From JBOHDX01 sp050700835 (GTDB lineage: Bacteria > Actinomycetota > Actinomycetes > Propionibacteriales > Nocardioidaceae): a stretch of DNA of 64,000 bases. Both the position numbers and the translations under genes were made by a program. The DNA lies in the NCBI GenBank assembly GCA_050700835.1, contig JBOHDX010000048.1, forward strand, positions 30,925 to 94,924. The letters run 5' to 3'. Position 1 is the first letter of the stretch. Each line of letters starts with the position of its first letter. Below the pieces are notes generated by a model. The model made no database searches, had not been told where the DNA came from, and saw only the letters and a list, made by a program, of their open reading frames with translations. Shown here one piece after another: positions 44,332 through 53,031 of this stretch.

Positions 44332-45536
44332 GATCCAGTCCTTTGGTACGTGTCGGTCAACGCCGGCACGAGCCAGTCGTCGAGGTTGCCCAGGGCCGAG
44401 CCCGTCTCGCGTTGGCCGTCCACGAAGTAGCGGGCCCCGATGGTGAGGAAGTAGGCACGCGCAACGAGCGCGGCGGTCGCGGCGGAGACGCCCACCGGCT
44501 CAAGCCGAGGACCGGCATCGGACATCAGCTGCACCGTGGCGTCGTAGGCGGGGCGTCCACGGACCGTCACGGCCTCGTGGAAGTCGTGGTGCAGCAGGTC
44601 GAAGCCGACCGGAACGCCGGTCGAGAATCGCTCCCAGTCCCACACCAGCGCACGGCCCCCTGCGACCGCCACGTTGCCGGGGTTGAGATCGCCGTGCCAC
44701 GTCCCGGTGCGCACCACGACGTCAGAGTCGAGCCGCTCCACCGCGGCTCGAAGCGCGTGGCCGGCGGGCCAGCAGTCGAGCAGCTCCGCTCGCAGCGGGT
44801 GAGCCGCCCACACGACGTCGTCGAGCCCCTCGCAGGCCGCGATCTCGCGCACGGTCGACAGCAGCTGCTCCCGAGCGGCGGGGCCCGACATCCGCCGGGT
44901 CGGGATCTCCAACGCCGTCATCGCGAGTAGGACGAGGCCACGCCACTCGCACAGGCCGAGCACCGCCGGGGCCGTGATGCCGTCGGCGGGGCGGTGTGCC
45001 AACCGCGACAACGCGGCGTGCTCGGAAGCGACCAGGCGCCGGGTGAGATCGGAGTGCCCGACCTTCACGAACGCCAAGGGTGCACCGTCCGGTGCGACGA
45101 CCTGCAGGACCGGCTTCCGGTTGGAGCGGGCGGGACCGACCGGGATGGTGAGGGTGAAGTCGTCGCGGTCGAGCAGGTGCCGCAACGGCTCCCGCACTGA
45201 CGCGGCCACGGGCGGTCCGACCACATCGAGGCGCAGTGAGCCCAACCGAGTCGCCAGGCCCGTGCGTACCAACGCCGACGAGCCCTCCCGGCTGACCCGG
45301 GTGCGCCACCTCCGGCCGACCATCTGACGCCGGACCGAGACGGCGGCGGACGAGGATCTGCGCCCCACCTGCACCAGCAGTCGCGGGGCTGCGGCGTGTG
45401 GCAGACAGACGAACGAGGCGTACCCCTCGCTGGGGTCAGTCTTGCCCGACTGCACGCGAAGTGGCGGCGGGAACAGCATCGACAGCATCGACTCGGCTGC
45501 ACCAGCCCGATCCGACGCCGAGTCTGGGCGGGTCAT
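44328..45536 (-). CDS. aminoglycoside-phosphotransferase-like kinase
   Basis: A 402-residue protein with a protein-kinase-like APH fold. The catalytic loop GTWHGDLNPGNVAV (around 280) and the metal-binding VWDWERF match the Brenner-type HxD...N and D motifs. The N-terminal ~150 residues have no recognised motif and include a possible substrate-binding extension. The substrate may be a sugar, a lipid-linked intermediate or a small molecule; resistance is not implied. The ATG at 45536 overlaps the ligase stop by 4 nt and its end overlaps the sulfotransferase GTG. Kinases of this type are not a standard part of Wzx/Wzy loci, which makes it notable. Confidence 0.78.
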   Translation of the reverse strand: MTRPDSASDRAGAAESMLSMLFPPPLRVQSGKTDPSEGYASFVCLPHAAAPRLLVQVGRRSSSAAVSVRRQMVGRRWRTRVSREGSSALVRTGLATRLGSLRLDVVGPPVAASVREPLRHLLDRDDFTLTIPVGPARSNRKPVLQVVAPDGAPLAFVKVGHSDLTRRLVASEHAALSRLAHRPADGITAPAVLGLCEWRGLVLLAMTALEIPTRRMSGPAAREQLLSTVREIAACEGLDDVVWAAHPLRAELLDCWPAGHALRAAVERLDSDVVVRTGTWHGDLNPGNVAVAGGRALVWDWERFSTGVPVGFDLLHHDFHEAVTVRGRPAYDATVQLMSDAGPRLEPVGVSAATAALVARAYFLTIGARYFVDGQRETGSALGNLDDWLVPALTDTYQRTGS

Positions 45537-47026
45537 TCCGACCGCCCACCGCGGCGCTGGCCGACGGGCTCCCGCGCCTCCCGGATCGGCCGGCCACGCA
45601 ACTGGGCGTTGCGCATCAACAGGCCGATGGCCAGCATGCCGACAACCAGCGGCATGTCCAAGGCGTTGTAGAACAACCCGTAGAACAGCAGCAGTCCCAC
45701 GGTCAGCGTCGCGGCGATCCCGATCGGCGAGTGGTCGCGCCGATAGGCCCACATCACCCGCAGGAAGAACAACGTGTACAGCGCCAGACCGAGGAAGCCC
45801 TGCGAGATGAGCAGCAGCCAGATCTGTCCGGTGCTGCCAAGGATCCGGTTGCCGCACAGCGGGCAGTTCGCGGAGCGCCCGATCGCGATCGAGGCGTCGC
45901 TACCGGCCTGCAGGCGGGTGCTGCCGTAGCCGACCAGCGGCGAGCTGACCGCCGCATCCACCGTGGCCGTCGCCAACGACCCCCGGATGTTGTTGCTGTG
46001 CCCGTGCGACGCGCGCTGTTGCACGAGATTGTTCAACGGCGACAACGCGAACACCGCACCACCGAGGACGAGAAGGACGACGAGGGCGACCAACGTCGTT
46101 GCTCGACCGCAGATCGCCAGCCGGACCGCGACCACGACGACCGTCAGGCCGAGCCCGATCCACACTCCCCGGTTGAGCGAATAGACCATCGGCACGACCG
46201 CCAGCGCGAGCACCAGCCACACCGCCAGCTGCTGCCGGCGGCGGCGTGCCATCACACCCCACCAGACCACCATCCAGATGGCCAACAGGGACACGATGGT
46301 CCCCCACATGTTGGTGTAGTCGAACGGCGCCGACGGTCTGGGCGTCAGATCGCCCAGCACCGGTTGCACCTGCGCCAGCCGGACCGTGGCGTCCGCGCCG
46401 AGGGCGTTGTTGGGGAGGAAGTGAGCCGAGACGCTCCGGACGGACAGGTGCGGGATCGCGATTGCCAGCGTGCCCAGCACGATGGTGGTCACCCCGAGCC
46501 AGGCCATCCAGCGCACGATGCGCTCCCGTGACAACTCTGCCTCGGACGCATTCGCGACGTAGACCAGCACCACGGTGGCGCCGATGTAGGTCAGCAGGCG
46601 TACCACGAAGAAGACGTAGCGGCCGACGCCCACCGGTGGGAGGGTGCCCGGCAGCACAAGGTTGAGGCAGGCGCCGCTGAGGAGGACCACGAGCAGGAAG
46701 AGCAGCCACAGCCCGAAGCCCGGCGGCAGGGCAAGCTTTCGGCCGCGCAGCTTCCACGCCAGCATGGCGCCGACGACCGGTACGACGGCTTGGGTGACCC
46801 CCAACATCCACCACAGCGGATAGCCGGCTACCAGCATGCCGACCTCCCAGCCCGGTCGCAGCCGGCGCCAGGGCCTGGCGTGGACCGGACCGGCGTCGAC
46901 CGGCGCAGCGGCGACTCGAACGTCGCCGTCGAGGTCGGACGCGAGCCGGTCGAGCTTCGGCTGCGACCGGCGGCAGTGGCGCGGCGGTGGCGGCGCGGGT
47001 CTTCTGGGCTCGGCGAGAGTCGTCAT
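45533..47026 (-). CDS. O-antigen ligase/polymerase (Wzy or WaaL type) membrane protein
   Basis: A 497-residue membrane protein with about 10-12 hydrophobic segments and a long loop near the end. A Pro-rich N-terminal tail (residues 1-60) precedes the first helix. The block LPNNALGADATVRL, the loop with CPLCGNRILGSTGQIW (a Cys-x-x-Cys), and the final helices resemble the Wzy_C (O-antigen ligase/polymerase) family, which joins sugar repeat units on the outer face. Sequence cannot tell ligase from polymerase. The ATG at 47026 overlaps the sulfotransferase stop by 4 nt (ATGA). Its end overlaps the kinase-like ATG. Confidence 0.82.
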   Translation of the reverse strand: MTTLAEPRRPAPPPPRHCRRSQPKLDRLASDLDGDVRVAAAPVDAGPVHARPWRRLRPGWEVGMLVAGYPLWWMLGVTQAVVPVVGAMLAWKLRGRKLALPPGFGLWLLFLLVVLLSGACLNLVLPGTLPPVGVGRYVFFVVRLLTYIGATVVLVYVANASEAELSRERIVRWMAWLGVTTIVLGTLAIAIPHLSVRSVSAHFLPNNALGADATVRLAQVQPVLGDLTPRPSAPFDYTNMWGTIVSLLAIWMVVWWGVMARRRRQQLAVWLVLALAVVPMVYSLNRGVWIGLGLTVVVVAVRLAICGRATTLVALVVLLVLGGAVFALSPLNNLVQQRASHGHSNNIRGSLATATVDAAVSSPLVGYGSTRLQAGSDASIAIGRSANCPLCGNRILGSTGQIWLLLISQGFLGLALYTLFFLRVMWAYRRDHSPIGIAATLTVGLLLFYGLFYNALDMPLVVGMLAIGLLMRNAQLRGRPIREAREPVGQRRGGRSE

Positions 47027-48012
47027 CGGTAGCCGTACCTGAGTCGGGTGAAGGTGGTCAGAGCCCCCACCAGCCGGCGAGAACGCCGATCCATCTGGGT
47101 GCGCCACGCCTCGTCAAGTCGCAGGGCCATGGTGCCCGACCCGAGCCGGATCCGCCCGGCCGCGATGAGATGGGACGGACGCATCGACACGCCATCGACG
47201 GTCACGAAGCCCAAGTCTTCGGCACCGGGATCATGGCCCTGCAGGGCCATGATCCGTCGAAGCTGAGCCATCGGATCGGCCACCAGGTCTTCGTAGCGGA
47301 TGCGTGTGGTGGGTACGCCGCGACGCGGCAAGCCGGCAATGAGCGCGTTGACGGTGACCCAACGGCGAGCCACCTTGCGGGCGGTGCTGCGCGGCATCTC
47401 GTCTCCGCTGCCGACGCCGGGCTCCAACGCGACGTGCTTGCCGAAGGAGTAGGCCACCCCGCGGGGATCGCGGACGACCTGCACGGCCCGCACGTCGATG
47501 TCGGACATCGTGGCGAGGACGAAAGCGAGCGAGGCACGCTTGGAGGAGTCGACGACGACTTGCTCCCCGCTCACGTCGAGGATCGCGCGATAGAGCTGGA
47601 GCAGGATCGAGCAGTAGGCATCCAGCGACTGCTGGAAGGCCCTGGGCCGTCGCGGCAGCAGGATCAGCGGGATCGCCCGGGTGGTGTCGACCTGCGACTG
47701 CAACCGCAGCACCTCCGCCGGGTCGACGTTGTCCCATCCCCCGAACGCCTTGAGGCCGACGGCGGTCCAGAACTCGCAGCGCGAGAACGGCTCACCGCAC
47801 GCGCACAGGTTGTCCAGCTGCAGGCAGTTGCGCCACAGGTAGTGCAGCTCGCCCACCCCGACGTTGCCTGGGAGCTGGTGCAGCATCATGTCGGTCAGGG
47901 TGGAGCCGCTGCGAGGCATCCCCCCGACGTACAGCACGGAGATCGAGCCAGCACGCGCAACGAGATCCGCGCTGTCTTCGCTCGGCGCGCGCTCCTGCTG
48001 GCGGCCGGTCAT
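47023..48012 (-). CDS. sulfotransferase, CxC-type (paralogue of the fusion's second domain)
   Basis: A 329-residue PAPS-dependent sulfotransferase. The phosphosulfate loop is GGMPRSGST (30-38); the 3'-phosphate motif reads VQVVRDPRGVAYSFGK. Cys70, Cys72 and Cys79 (C-x-C-x6-C, in NLCACGEPFSRC) match Cys235, 237 and 244 of the Alg13-sulfotransferase fusion, and the two share GELHYLW/GETVHLW and GGW segments. The three cysteines could bind zinc. The ATG at 48012 is 4 nt after the Wzz-like stop. Its end overlaps the ligase gene by 4 nt. It is probably a sugar sulfotransferase working with the fusion or with the neighbouring heparan-type enzyme. Confidence 0.87.
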   Translation of the reverse strand: MTGRQQERAPSEDSADLVARAGSISVLYVGGMPRSGSTLTDMMLHQLPGNVGVGELHYLWRNCLQLDNLCACGEPFSRCEFWTAVGLKAFGGWDNVDPAEVLRLQSQVDTTRAIPLILLPRRPRAFQQSLDAYCSILLQLYRAILDVSGEQVVVDSSKRASLAFVLATMSDIDVRAVQVVRDPRGVAYSFGKHVALEPGVGSGDEMPRSTARKVARRWVTVNALIAGLPRRGVPTTRIRYEDLVADPMAQLRRIMALQGHDPGAEDLGFVTVDGVSMRPSHLIAAGRIRLGSGTMALRLDEAWRTQMDRRSRRLVGALTTFTRLRYGYR

Positions 48013-48016
48013 CGAC

Positions 48017-49636
48017 TCAGTCCACCGCGGTGGAGCGCTCGCTGCGCGCCGGCTGCGGCCTCGTGCTGGGAGTCGCCTTGGCGTCGCCGACCGCCTTGGC
48101 TTCGCCGACCGCCTTGGCGTTGCCGTTGACTTCTGCCCCGCGTATACCCGCGGGCTTGGCGGGAGTGGCCGGCGGCGTGCGCAGCGGGACGGCCGACCGT
48201 GCGAGCCGTGCCTCCTTGCGAGCGACTCGACGCTTGTCCGGGCGCAGCGCAACCGCGCACACGCGGGTGGCGCGGTGCTCAGTCAGCTCCTGCACCATCG
48301 CGGCGAGGACGTCTCGACTGGTGTTGTGCAGCTCGACGACGATGATCACCGCATCAGCCTCAGGTGCCACCGACGGCAGGTCGACCATGGGGTCGTTCGT
48401 CGGCGGCGCGAGCACCACCAGCTCGAGATGCGCGCGCAGGCCGGCGAGCTCGGCCGACAGCGCTCTCGGGTTCAGCTCCTGGTCACTCACCGCGCCCATC
48501 GACTCGAAGTCCAACTGCTCGGTTGCCAACGTCGCTGGGCTGAGTGCGACCGCCGCGGCGCTCGCCATCGCCTGGGGGCGTTGCAGCAGGGCAACCTTCC
48601 GGCCCACCCGGTTCCCCATGATCGCCAGCTGGCGCGCCAGCCCGTCCGCCGCGAGTCGCCGTGGGCTGCCCGACACCAACCAGCACTCGGCCCGATCTGC
48701 GTCCGAGGTGGCGAGCGCGTGATAGAGCGCCCGCATCTCCGGGCCCGGCCGCAGCGACCGAAGAGCGGCGGCGGGAAGCACGCCGGCAACCGCGATTCCG
48801 GTCAGTCGCTGGATGTCCGACACCCGGTGCAACCGGTGGTCACGACGCTCCAGCAGAGCCGCGAACAGCAGCCCGACGAGCAGCCCCACCAGGACCGCGC
48901 CGGGAAGCACCAGGAATGGCTTGGGGTTGGCGGCCGCCTTCGGCGTCTGCGCCGCACCGATGATCTGTCCGCTGTTCAGCGACTTGCCCTGGACCGCGGT
49001 GAGCTGGGTCGTGAGCCCGCTCAGCTGAGCCCGCACCGCCACGCGCTGCGATCGCAGCTGCGCCACCTGGCTGGGCGTCGGGGGCGTCGTACTGGTGAGC
49101 TTGGCCTCGATCTGCTGCAACGCCGCGCGCTGTTGGTTCACCAGACCCGTCAGCCGTTTCGTCTCCGAGTTGAGGAACCTCAGATCGGTCTGGAACCGGT
49201 TGTTCAGGTACGCCTGGGCGAACGCCTCGGCGCCGGCTCGTGCCGCGTCGGGTGAGCTCGCCGAGAACTTGATGTCCAGCACCGCGGTGTTGGCCGGCAC
49301 GGACACCACCACGTCGCCGGCCAGCTGCTCAGGCGTACGCGAGCTGTTCAGCAGAGCCTGTGCCTGGGTGGCGACCACCGTCGACGTCACCAGCTGTGCC
49401 TCGGTGTCGAGGTTGACGGTGCTGCCGTTGGTGCGCGCACCCGCGGTCGAGGTGTCGGTGCTCGCCGACTGGACCAGGACGTCGGATGTCGCGGTGTAGG
49501 TCTTTGGCGCCACGTGGAGATAGCCGAGGCCGAGGACGGCCCCGAGCAGTGCTCCGATGACGAGCCAGGGCCAACGTCGACGCAGTGAGTGCCCATAGTC
49601 GGACAGTTCACGTGGCTCTCTGGTGATCTCCGGCAT
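48017..49636 (-). CDS. Wzz/YveK-type chain-length protein with degenerate kinase-like domain
   Basis: A 539-residue membrane protein. Transmembrane segments at about 23-42 and 241-262 frame an extracytoplasmic domain with a coiled coil (about 150-220), the Wzz/YveK chain-length pattern. The cytosolic part (about 270-480) resembles a bacterial tyrosine-kinase-like nucleotide domain, but no Walker A or Walker B motif is found; it would be a non-catalytic regulator. The tail repeats Ala-Lys-Ala-Val-Gly units (DNA repeat near 48060-48125). Chain length and export are likely roles. It is the first gene of the seven-gene operon. 49637-49826 upstream shows no gene. Confidence 0.84.
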   Translation of the reverse strand: MPEITREPRELSDYGHSLRRRWPWLVIGALLGAVLGLGYLHVAPKTYTATSDVLVQSASTDTSTAGARTNGSTVNLDTEAQLVTSTVVATQAQALLNSSRTPEQLAGDVVVSVPANTAVLDIKFSASSPDAARAGAEAFAQAYLNNRFQTDLRFLNSETKRLTGLVNQQRAALQQIEAKLTSTTPPTPSQVAQLRSQRVAVRAQLSGLTTQLTAVQGKSLNSGQIIGAAQTPKAAANPKPFLVLPGAVLVGLLVGLLFAALLERRDHRLHRVSDIQRLTGIAVAGVLPAAALRSLRPGPEMRALYHALATSDADRAECWLVSGSPRRLAADGLARQLAIMGNRVGRKVALLQRPQAMASAAAVALSPATLATEQLDFESMGAVSDQELNPRALSAELAGLRAHLELVVLAPPTNDPMVDLPSVAPEADAVIIVVELHNTSRDVLAAMVQELTEHRATRVCAVALRPDKRRVARKEARLARSAVPLRTPPATPAKPAGIRGAEVNGNAKAVGEAKAVGDAKATPSTRPQPARSERSTAVD

Positions 49637-49826
49637 GGCTCTCGCTCCCGATAAGTCCGGCGGGGTGTTTCGGCTGATGACTTAGCCCCACAACCAGGTA
49701 TGTGGCCGGACCCCGATAACCCATTTGGTGTAGTCGTGCAGGTGCCAGGCGACCCGCCACCCGGCTGAACGAATCTAACACCCGACTACGAGCACCGAAG
49801 GTGATTCCGGAAGTCGCAGCGAACTC

Positions 49827-51266
49827 TCAGGATGCGCCTTCACGCCGTGCCACCGCACGAAGGGTTCGCCGGGCGATCGACAGGTCGCCCCCCAGAGTCC
49901 AGTTGTCGACGTAGTCGAGATCGAGACGGACGGCTTGGTTCCATGGCAGGTTCGAGCGACCGCTGACCTGCCACAGCCCGGTCATGCCTGGCTTGATGCT
50001 CAGCCGGCGACGGATCCAGTCGTCGTACTCGTTGACCTCGCTCGGCAGCGCCGGACGTGGGCCGATCAGCGACATGTCGCCCCGCATGACATTGATCAGC
50101 TGGGGGAGCTCGTCGAGCGACGCCTGCCGCAGCACCTTGCCCAGGCGGGTGATCCGGGGATCCTCCGGGATCTTGAACAGCAGCCCTGCGCCCTGGTCGA
50201 GCTCTGCCAGCTCGGTCTTTCGTACCTCTGCGTCGGTGCACATGGTGCGCAGCTTGTACATCGTGAATCGCTTGCCGCCTCTGCCGACACGTTCCTGCCT
50301 GAAGAGTCCAGGGCCTGGAGAGTCGATCCGCACCATGATCGCGAGCACGACGATCAGCGGAAGCGCGAGCAGCGTCAGAACAGTGCCCACCAGTCGGTCG
50401 AGAGTGGACTTCACGAACCCGGAGACGACGGACTGGTGCGGCGGACGGACCGAGAGCAACAGCCGGCCGGCGACGACTCGTGGCTCGATCCGGCGGGCCA
50501 CCGCGCCGTGCACCTCCGCGGCGACAGCGACCTCGATCCGGCTCTCCTCCAGTGCCCATCCGATCCGGCGTACGTCGTAGGCGCTGAGCACCGGGCCCGG
50601 GGCGACGACGACCCGGTGGACGAGCCGCCCCTCCGCCACCAGGGGTACGTCCTCGAGCTTGCCCAGAACCGGGACGCCCATGATCTCGGTCCGGCCCGGA
50701 GGGTCGGTGGTGTCGTCGTCGGGCTCGACGAGGCAGATGCCGACGGGCATCGCCTCGCCGGAGGTACGCCACGACGTGATCAGGTGCGACACGGCGATCG
50801 AGTCACCGACCAGCAGGGTGCGGCACTGGGTGTGGCGGAGCCGGCGGACCAGTCGCAGGACGAGAGGCACGGTCAGGCACAGCCCGGCAGTGACCGCGCC
50901 TCTGCGCAGGGCAGCGTCGTCGATCCAACCGAGGCAGACGGCCGCCAGCAGCACCGACATGACCACCCCGGCGCAGCGCCGCAGTCCGCGGAACGACGTC
51001 GTCCGTTCGTACAACGGGAGTCGGGCCAGCTCGTTGACCCAGCAGACGAGCACCAGAGCCGCGATCAGGACCGGCCACCACGCGAAGCGCTGGACTCCGG
51101 TGGCGAGCACGGCAACCGCAGCGGCGCCGAGCAGCTCGAAAAGGACAACGGTGCGTGACGGCTTGACCACGCTCGCCGGAAGTCGCAGATCCCGGCGGGG
51201 AGATTCAAAGAATTCCCGCTGATTACTTTCCGTAGCAACTACATTACGCAATGTGCTTTTCCGCAT
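49827..51266 (-). CDS. polyprenyl glycosylphosphotransferase (WbaP/WcaJ type)
   Basis: A 479-residue initiating enzyme that moves a sugar-1-phosphate from a nucleotide sugar onto undecaprenyl phosphate. About four N-terminal hydrophobic segments come first, then a cytosolic NAD-like domain (CRTLLVGDSIAV), a further membrane segment, and the catalytic C-terminal domain with the blocks FRQERVGRGGKRFTMYKLRTM, SLDELPQLINVMRGDMSLIGPRP and LSIKPGMTGLWQVSGR. Length is typical. The ATG at 51266 has no clear ribosome site, so the start is less certain. It lies upstream of the Wzz operon and reads the same way; the two are separated by 190 nt, so it may have its own promoter. Confidence 0.93.
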   Translation of the reverse strand: MRKSTLRNVVATESNQREFFESPRRDLRLPASVVKPSRTVVLFELLGAAAVAVLATGVQRFAWWPVLIAALVLVCWVNELARLPLYERTTSFRGLRRCAGVVMSVLLAAVCLGWIDDAALRRGAVTAGLCLTVPLVLRLVRRLRHTQCRTLLVGDSIAVSHLITSWRTSGEAMPVGICLVEPDDDTTDPPGRTEIMGVPVLGKLEDVPLVAEGRLVHRVVVAPGPVLSAYDVRRIGWALEESRIEVAVAAEVHGAVARRIEPRVVAGRLLLSVRPPHQSVVSGFVKSTLDRLVGTVLTLLALPLIVVLAIMVRIDSPGPGLFRQERVGRGGKRFTMYKLRTMCTDAEVRKTELAELDQGAGLLFKIPEDPRITRLGKVLRQASLDELPQLINVMRGDMSLIGPRPALPSEVNEYDDWIRRRLSIKPGMTGLWQVSGRSNLPWNQAVRLDLDYVDNWTLGGDLSIARRTLRAVARREGAS

Positions 51267-51347
51267 GGTTTCTTGCCGCCCCGGACGCCGCAGTTCCAGT
51301 TGAATTTCTCGGAGTATAGAAGTCGTGCAGGGCGTATGAGGAAAGAC

Positions 51348-51953
51348 TCAGGAAATCTGATACCCGCCGGGACCGTTGTAGGTCGATTGCGTCGATTCCA
51401 ACCCGTCAGTCAGCAAGGACGCGATGCTGTCGGCCGCTCGGTCGACCAGCAGGGGAAGGGCTGTGGACTCGCCAGCGGCGAACGGCCGCAGCACGAAGTC
51501 GGCCGGATCCTGGCGTCCCGGTGGGCGGCCGATGCCCACCCGGATGCGGAAGAAGTCACCGGTGCCGAGGGCGGAGCGGACCGACCTGAGACCGTTGTGG
51601 CCGTTGTCCCCGCCGCCGAACTTCACCCGCAGCGCGTCGAACTCGATGTCGAGCTCGTCGTGCACGACGACCACGTGCGCCGGATCGACCTTGTAGAACG
51701 CGGCAAGCCCGGCGACCGGACCCCCGGACTCGTTCATGTAAGACCGCGGACGGCCCAACACCACCCGTGTGCCGGGAACATGCGGCAGTCGGCCCTCGAC
51801 GACCTCGGCCCGGCCCGACTTGTGCGAGCGCCAGGAGCCGCCCATGCGGCGACTCAGCTCATCGGCGACCAGATAGCCGACGTTGTGTCGAGTGCGTTGG
51901 TACGTCGGCCCCGGATTGCCCAGGCCGACCACCAGCCACACCTCGTCGGCCAT
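51348..51953 (-). CDS. pth: peptidyl-tRNA hydrolase
   Basis: A 201-residue enzyme that frees tRNAs from peptides dropped by the ribosome. The start WLVVGLGNPGPTYQRTRHNVGY includes the catalytic His23; the motifs GRPRSYMNESGGPV, VHDELDIEFDALRVKFGGG and GHNGLRS are complete. Cytosolic. It sits directly after rplY, the standard actinobacterial gene pair. Start at 51953. Confidence 0.97.
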   Translation of the reverse strand: MADEVWLVVGLGNPGPTYQRTRHNVGYLVADELSRRMGGSWRSHKSGRAEVVEGRLPHVPGTRVVLGRPRSYMNESGGPVAGLAAFYKVDPAHVVVVHDELDIEFDALRVKFGGGDNGHNGLRSVRSALGTGDFFRIRVGIGRPPGRQDPADFVLRPFAAGESTALPLLVDRAADSIASLLTDGLESTQSTYNGPGGYQIS

Positions 51954-52001
51954 CCCGCGCTCGGCCCTCTGCTCCGGTGACGATCGTGTCCCAGGCCCCG
52001 A

Positions 52002-52688
52002 CTACTCGGAGTCGGGGCCAGTCTCGGCGCCCGACTCGGCGCTGTCGGTTTCGGCCTCCGCGGTCTCGATCCGCTCAGCGGCCTCGGACTCCTCGCGCTC
52101 GATACCGACCTCAGCCTCGGCCTCGGCCAGCTCGGCGTCGATCTCCTCGGCCGTCGGCGCGGCGATGATGTGCACCACCAGGTGCTCCGGATCGACCTGC
52201 AAAGTCGACCCCTCGGGGAGCGTGACGTCGCCGGCGGTGATGTGCGAGCCGACCGTGAGCCCCTCGATCGACACTTCCACCGAGACCGGCAGATGGGTGG
52301 CCTCGGCCTCGAGCTGGATCACGTTCATCTCCGTCACCACCAAGGACTCCGGAGCAGGGTTACCGACGATGACGACCGGCACCGCCACGGTGACCTTCTC
52401 GCCGCGGCGTACGACCAGCAGGTCGGCGTGCTCGATGAAGCCCTTGATCGGGTCGCGCTGCACCTGCTTGGGCAGGGCCAGCTGGCTCTTGCCGTCGAGC
52501 TCGATGGACAGCAGCGCGTTCGCCGTCTTGAGCGCGAGCATCAGCTCGTGGCCGGGCAGGGTGACGTGCAGCGGATCGTTGCCGTGTCCATACAGCACGG
52601 CCGGCACCTTGTCGGCGCGCCGGATCCGGCGGGCAGCGCCCTTGCCGAACTCGGTGCGCGACTCGGCCTTGATGTTGATCTGGGACAC
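52002..52688 (-). CDS. rplY: 50S ribosomal protein L25/general stress protein Ctc
   Basis: A 228-residue long-form L25 (Ctc/TL5) protein that binds 5S rRNA. Residues about 1-95 are the L25 domain (INIKAESRTEFGKGAARRIR...); 98-185 are the beta-domain with VEVSIEGLTVGSHI. The Glu/Ala-rich C-terminal tail (from about 187) is long and acidic, as is usual in Actinomycetota. The GTG at 52688 is chosen because AAGGAG sits 9 nt upstream and the L25 domain begins there; a longer reading adds only a Arg/Cys-rich non-conserved stretch. It is followed by pth. Confidence 0.95.
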   Translation of the reverse strand: MSQINIKAESRTEFGKGAARRIRRADKVPAVLYGHGNDPLHVTLPGHELMLALKTANALLSIELDGKSQLALPKQVQRDPIKGFIEHADLLVVRRGEKVTVAVPVVIVGNPAPESLVVTEMNVIQLEAEATHLPVSVEVSIEGLTVGSHITAGDVTLPEGSTLQVDPEHLVVHIIAAPTAEEIDAELAEAEAEVGIEREESEAAERIETAEAETDSAESGAETGPDSE

Positions 52689-53031
52689 GGGGGACGACTC
52701 CTTCGAATGGCGTGCGACTGGCTCAGCGGAGCTGGGGTCCGCCTCGGTCACCTTCACGAGGCAGCGCGCGCATCGAACCCCGCGAATCGCGGTCGGTCCA
52801 CGTCGATAACGGAGGCCGCGGTCGCGTACTCCCTCGCCAAGGCAACTGGCCAAGTCTAACGACGGGCGCACTCTGAACAGAAATCGGGTGCGGCGCTACG
52901 AAGGCGGGAGCGGTGGCCGGAGCGGGGATGGTGCCGCCGTAACTCTCCTTAGGCGGCGCCTTCTGCGCGAAGGTGGGAGGCGGCCCCGCCGAGGGCGGGA
53001 GGCGGCCGCGCCGAGGATGGGAGGGGCGAGG
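52689..53031. other. 343-nt gene-free region between prs and rplY
   Basis: No gene is seen. It holds a GCCGCC/GGCGGC hairpin (52933-52957), a nearby CCTTC/GAAGG stem (52959-52973), and about two and a half tandem copies of a ~21-bp gggaggcggcc-type unit (52976-53030) that abut the prs stop. The rplY promoter and ribosome site occupy the left end. The hairpins lie 70-100 nt after the prs stop and could end prs transcription. Confidence 0.6.
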
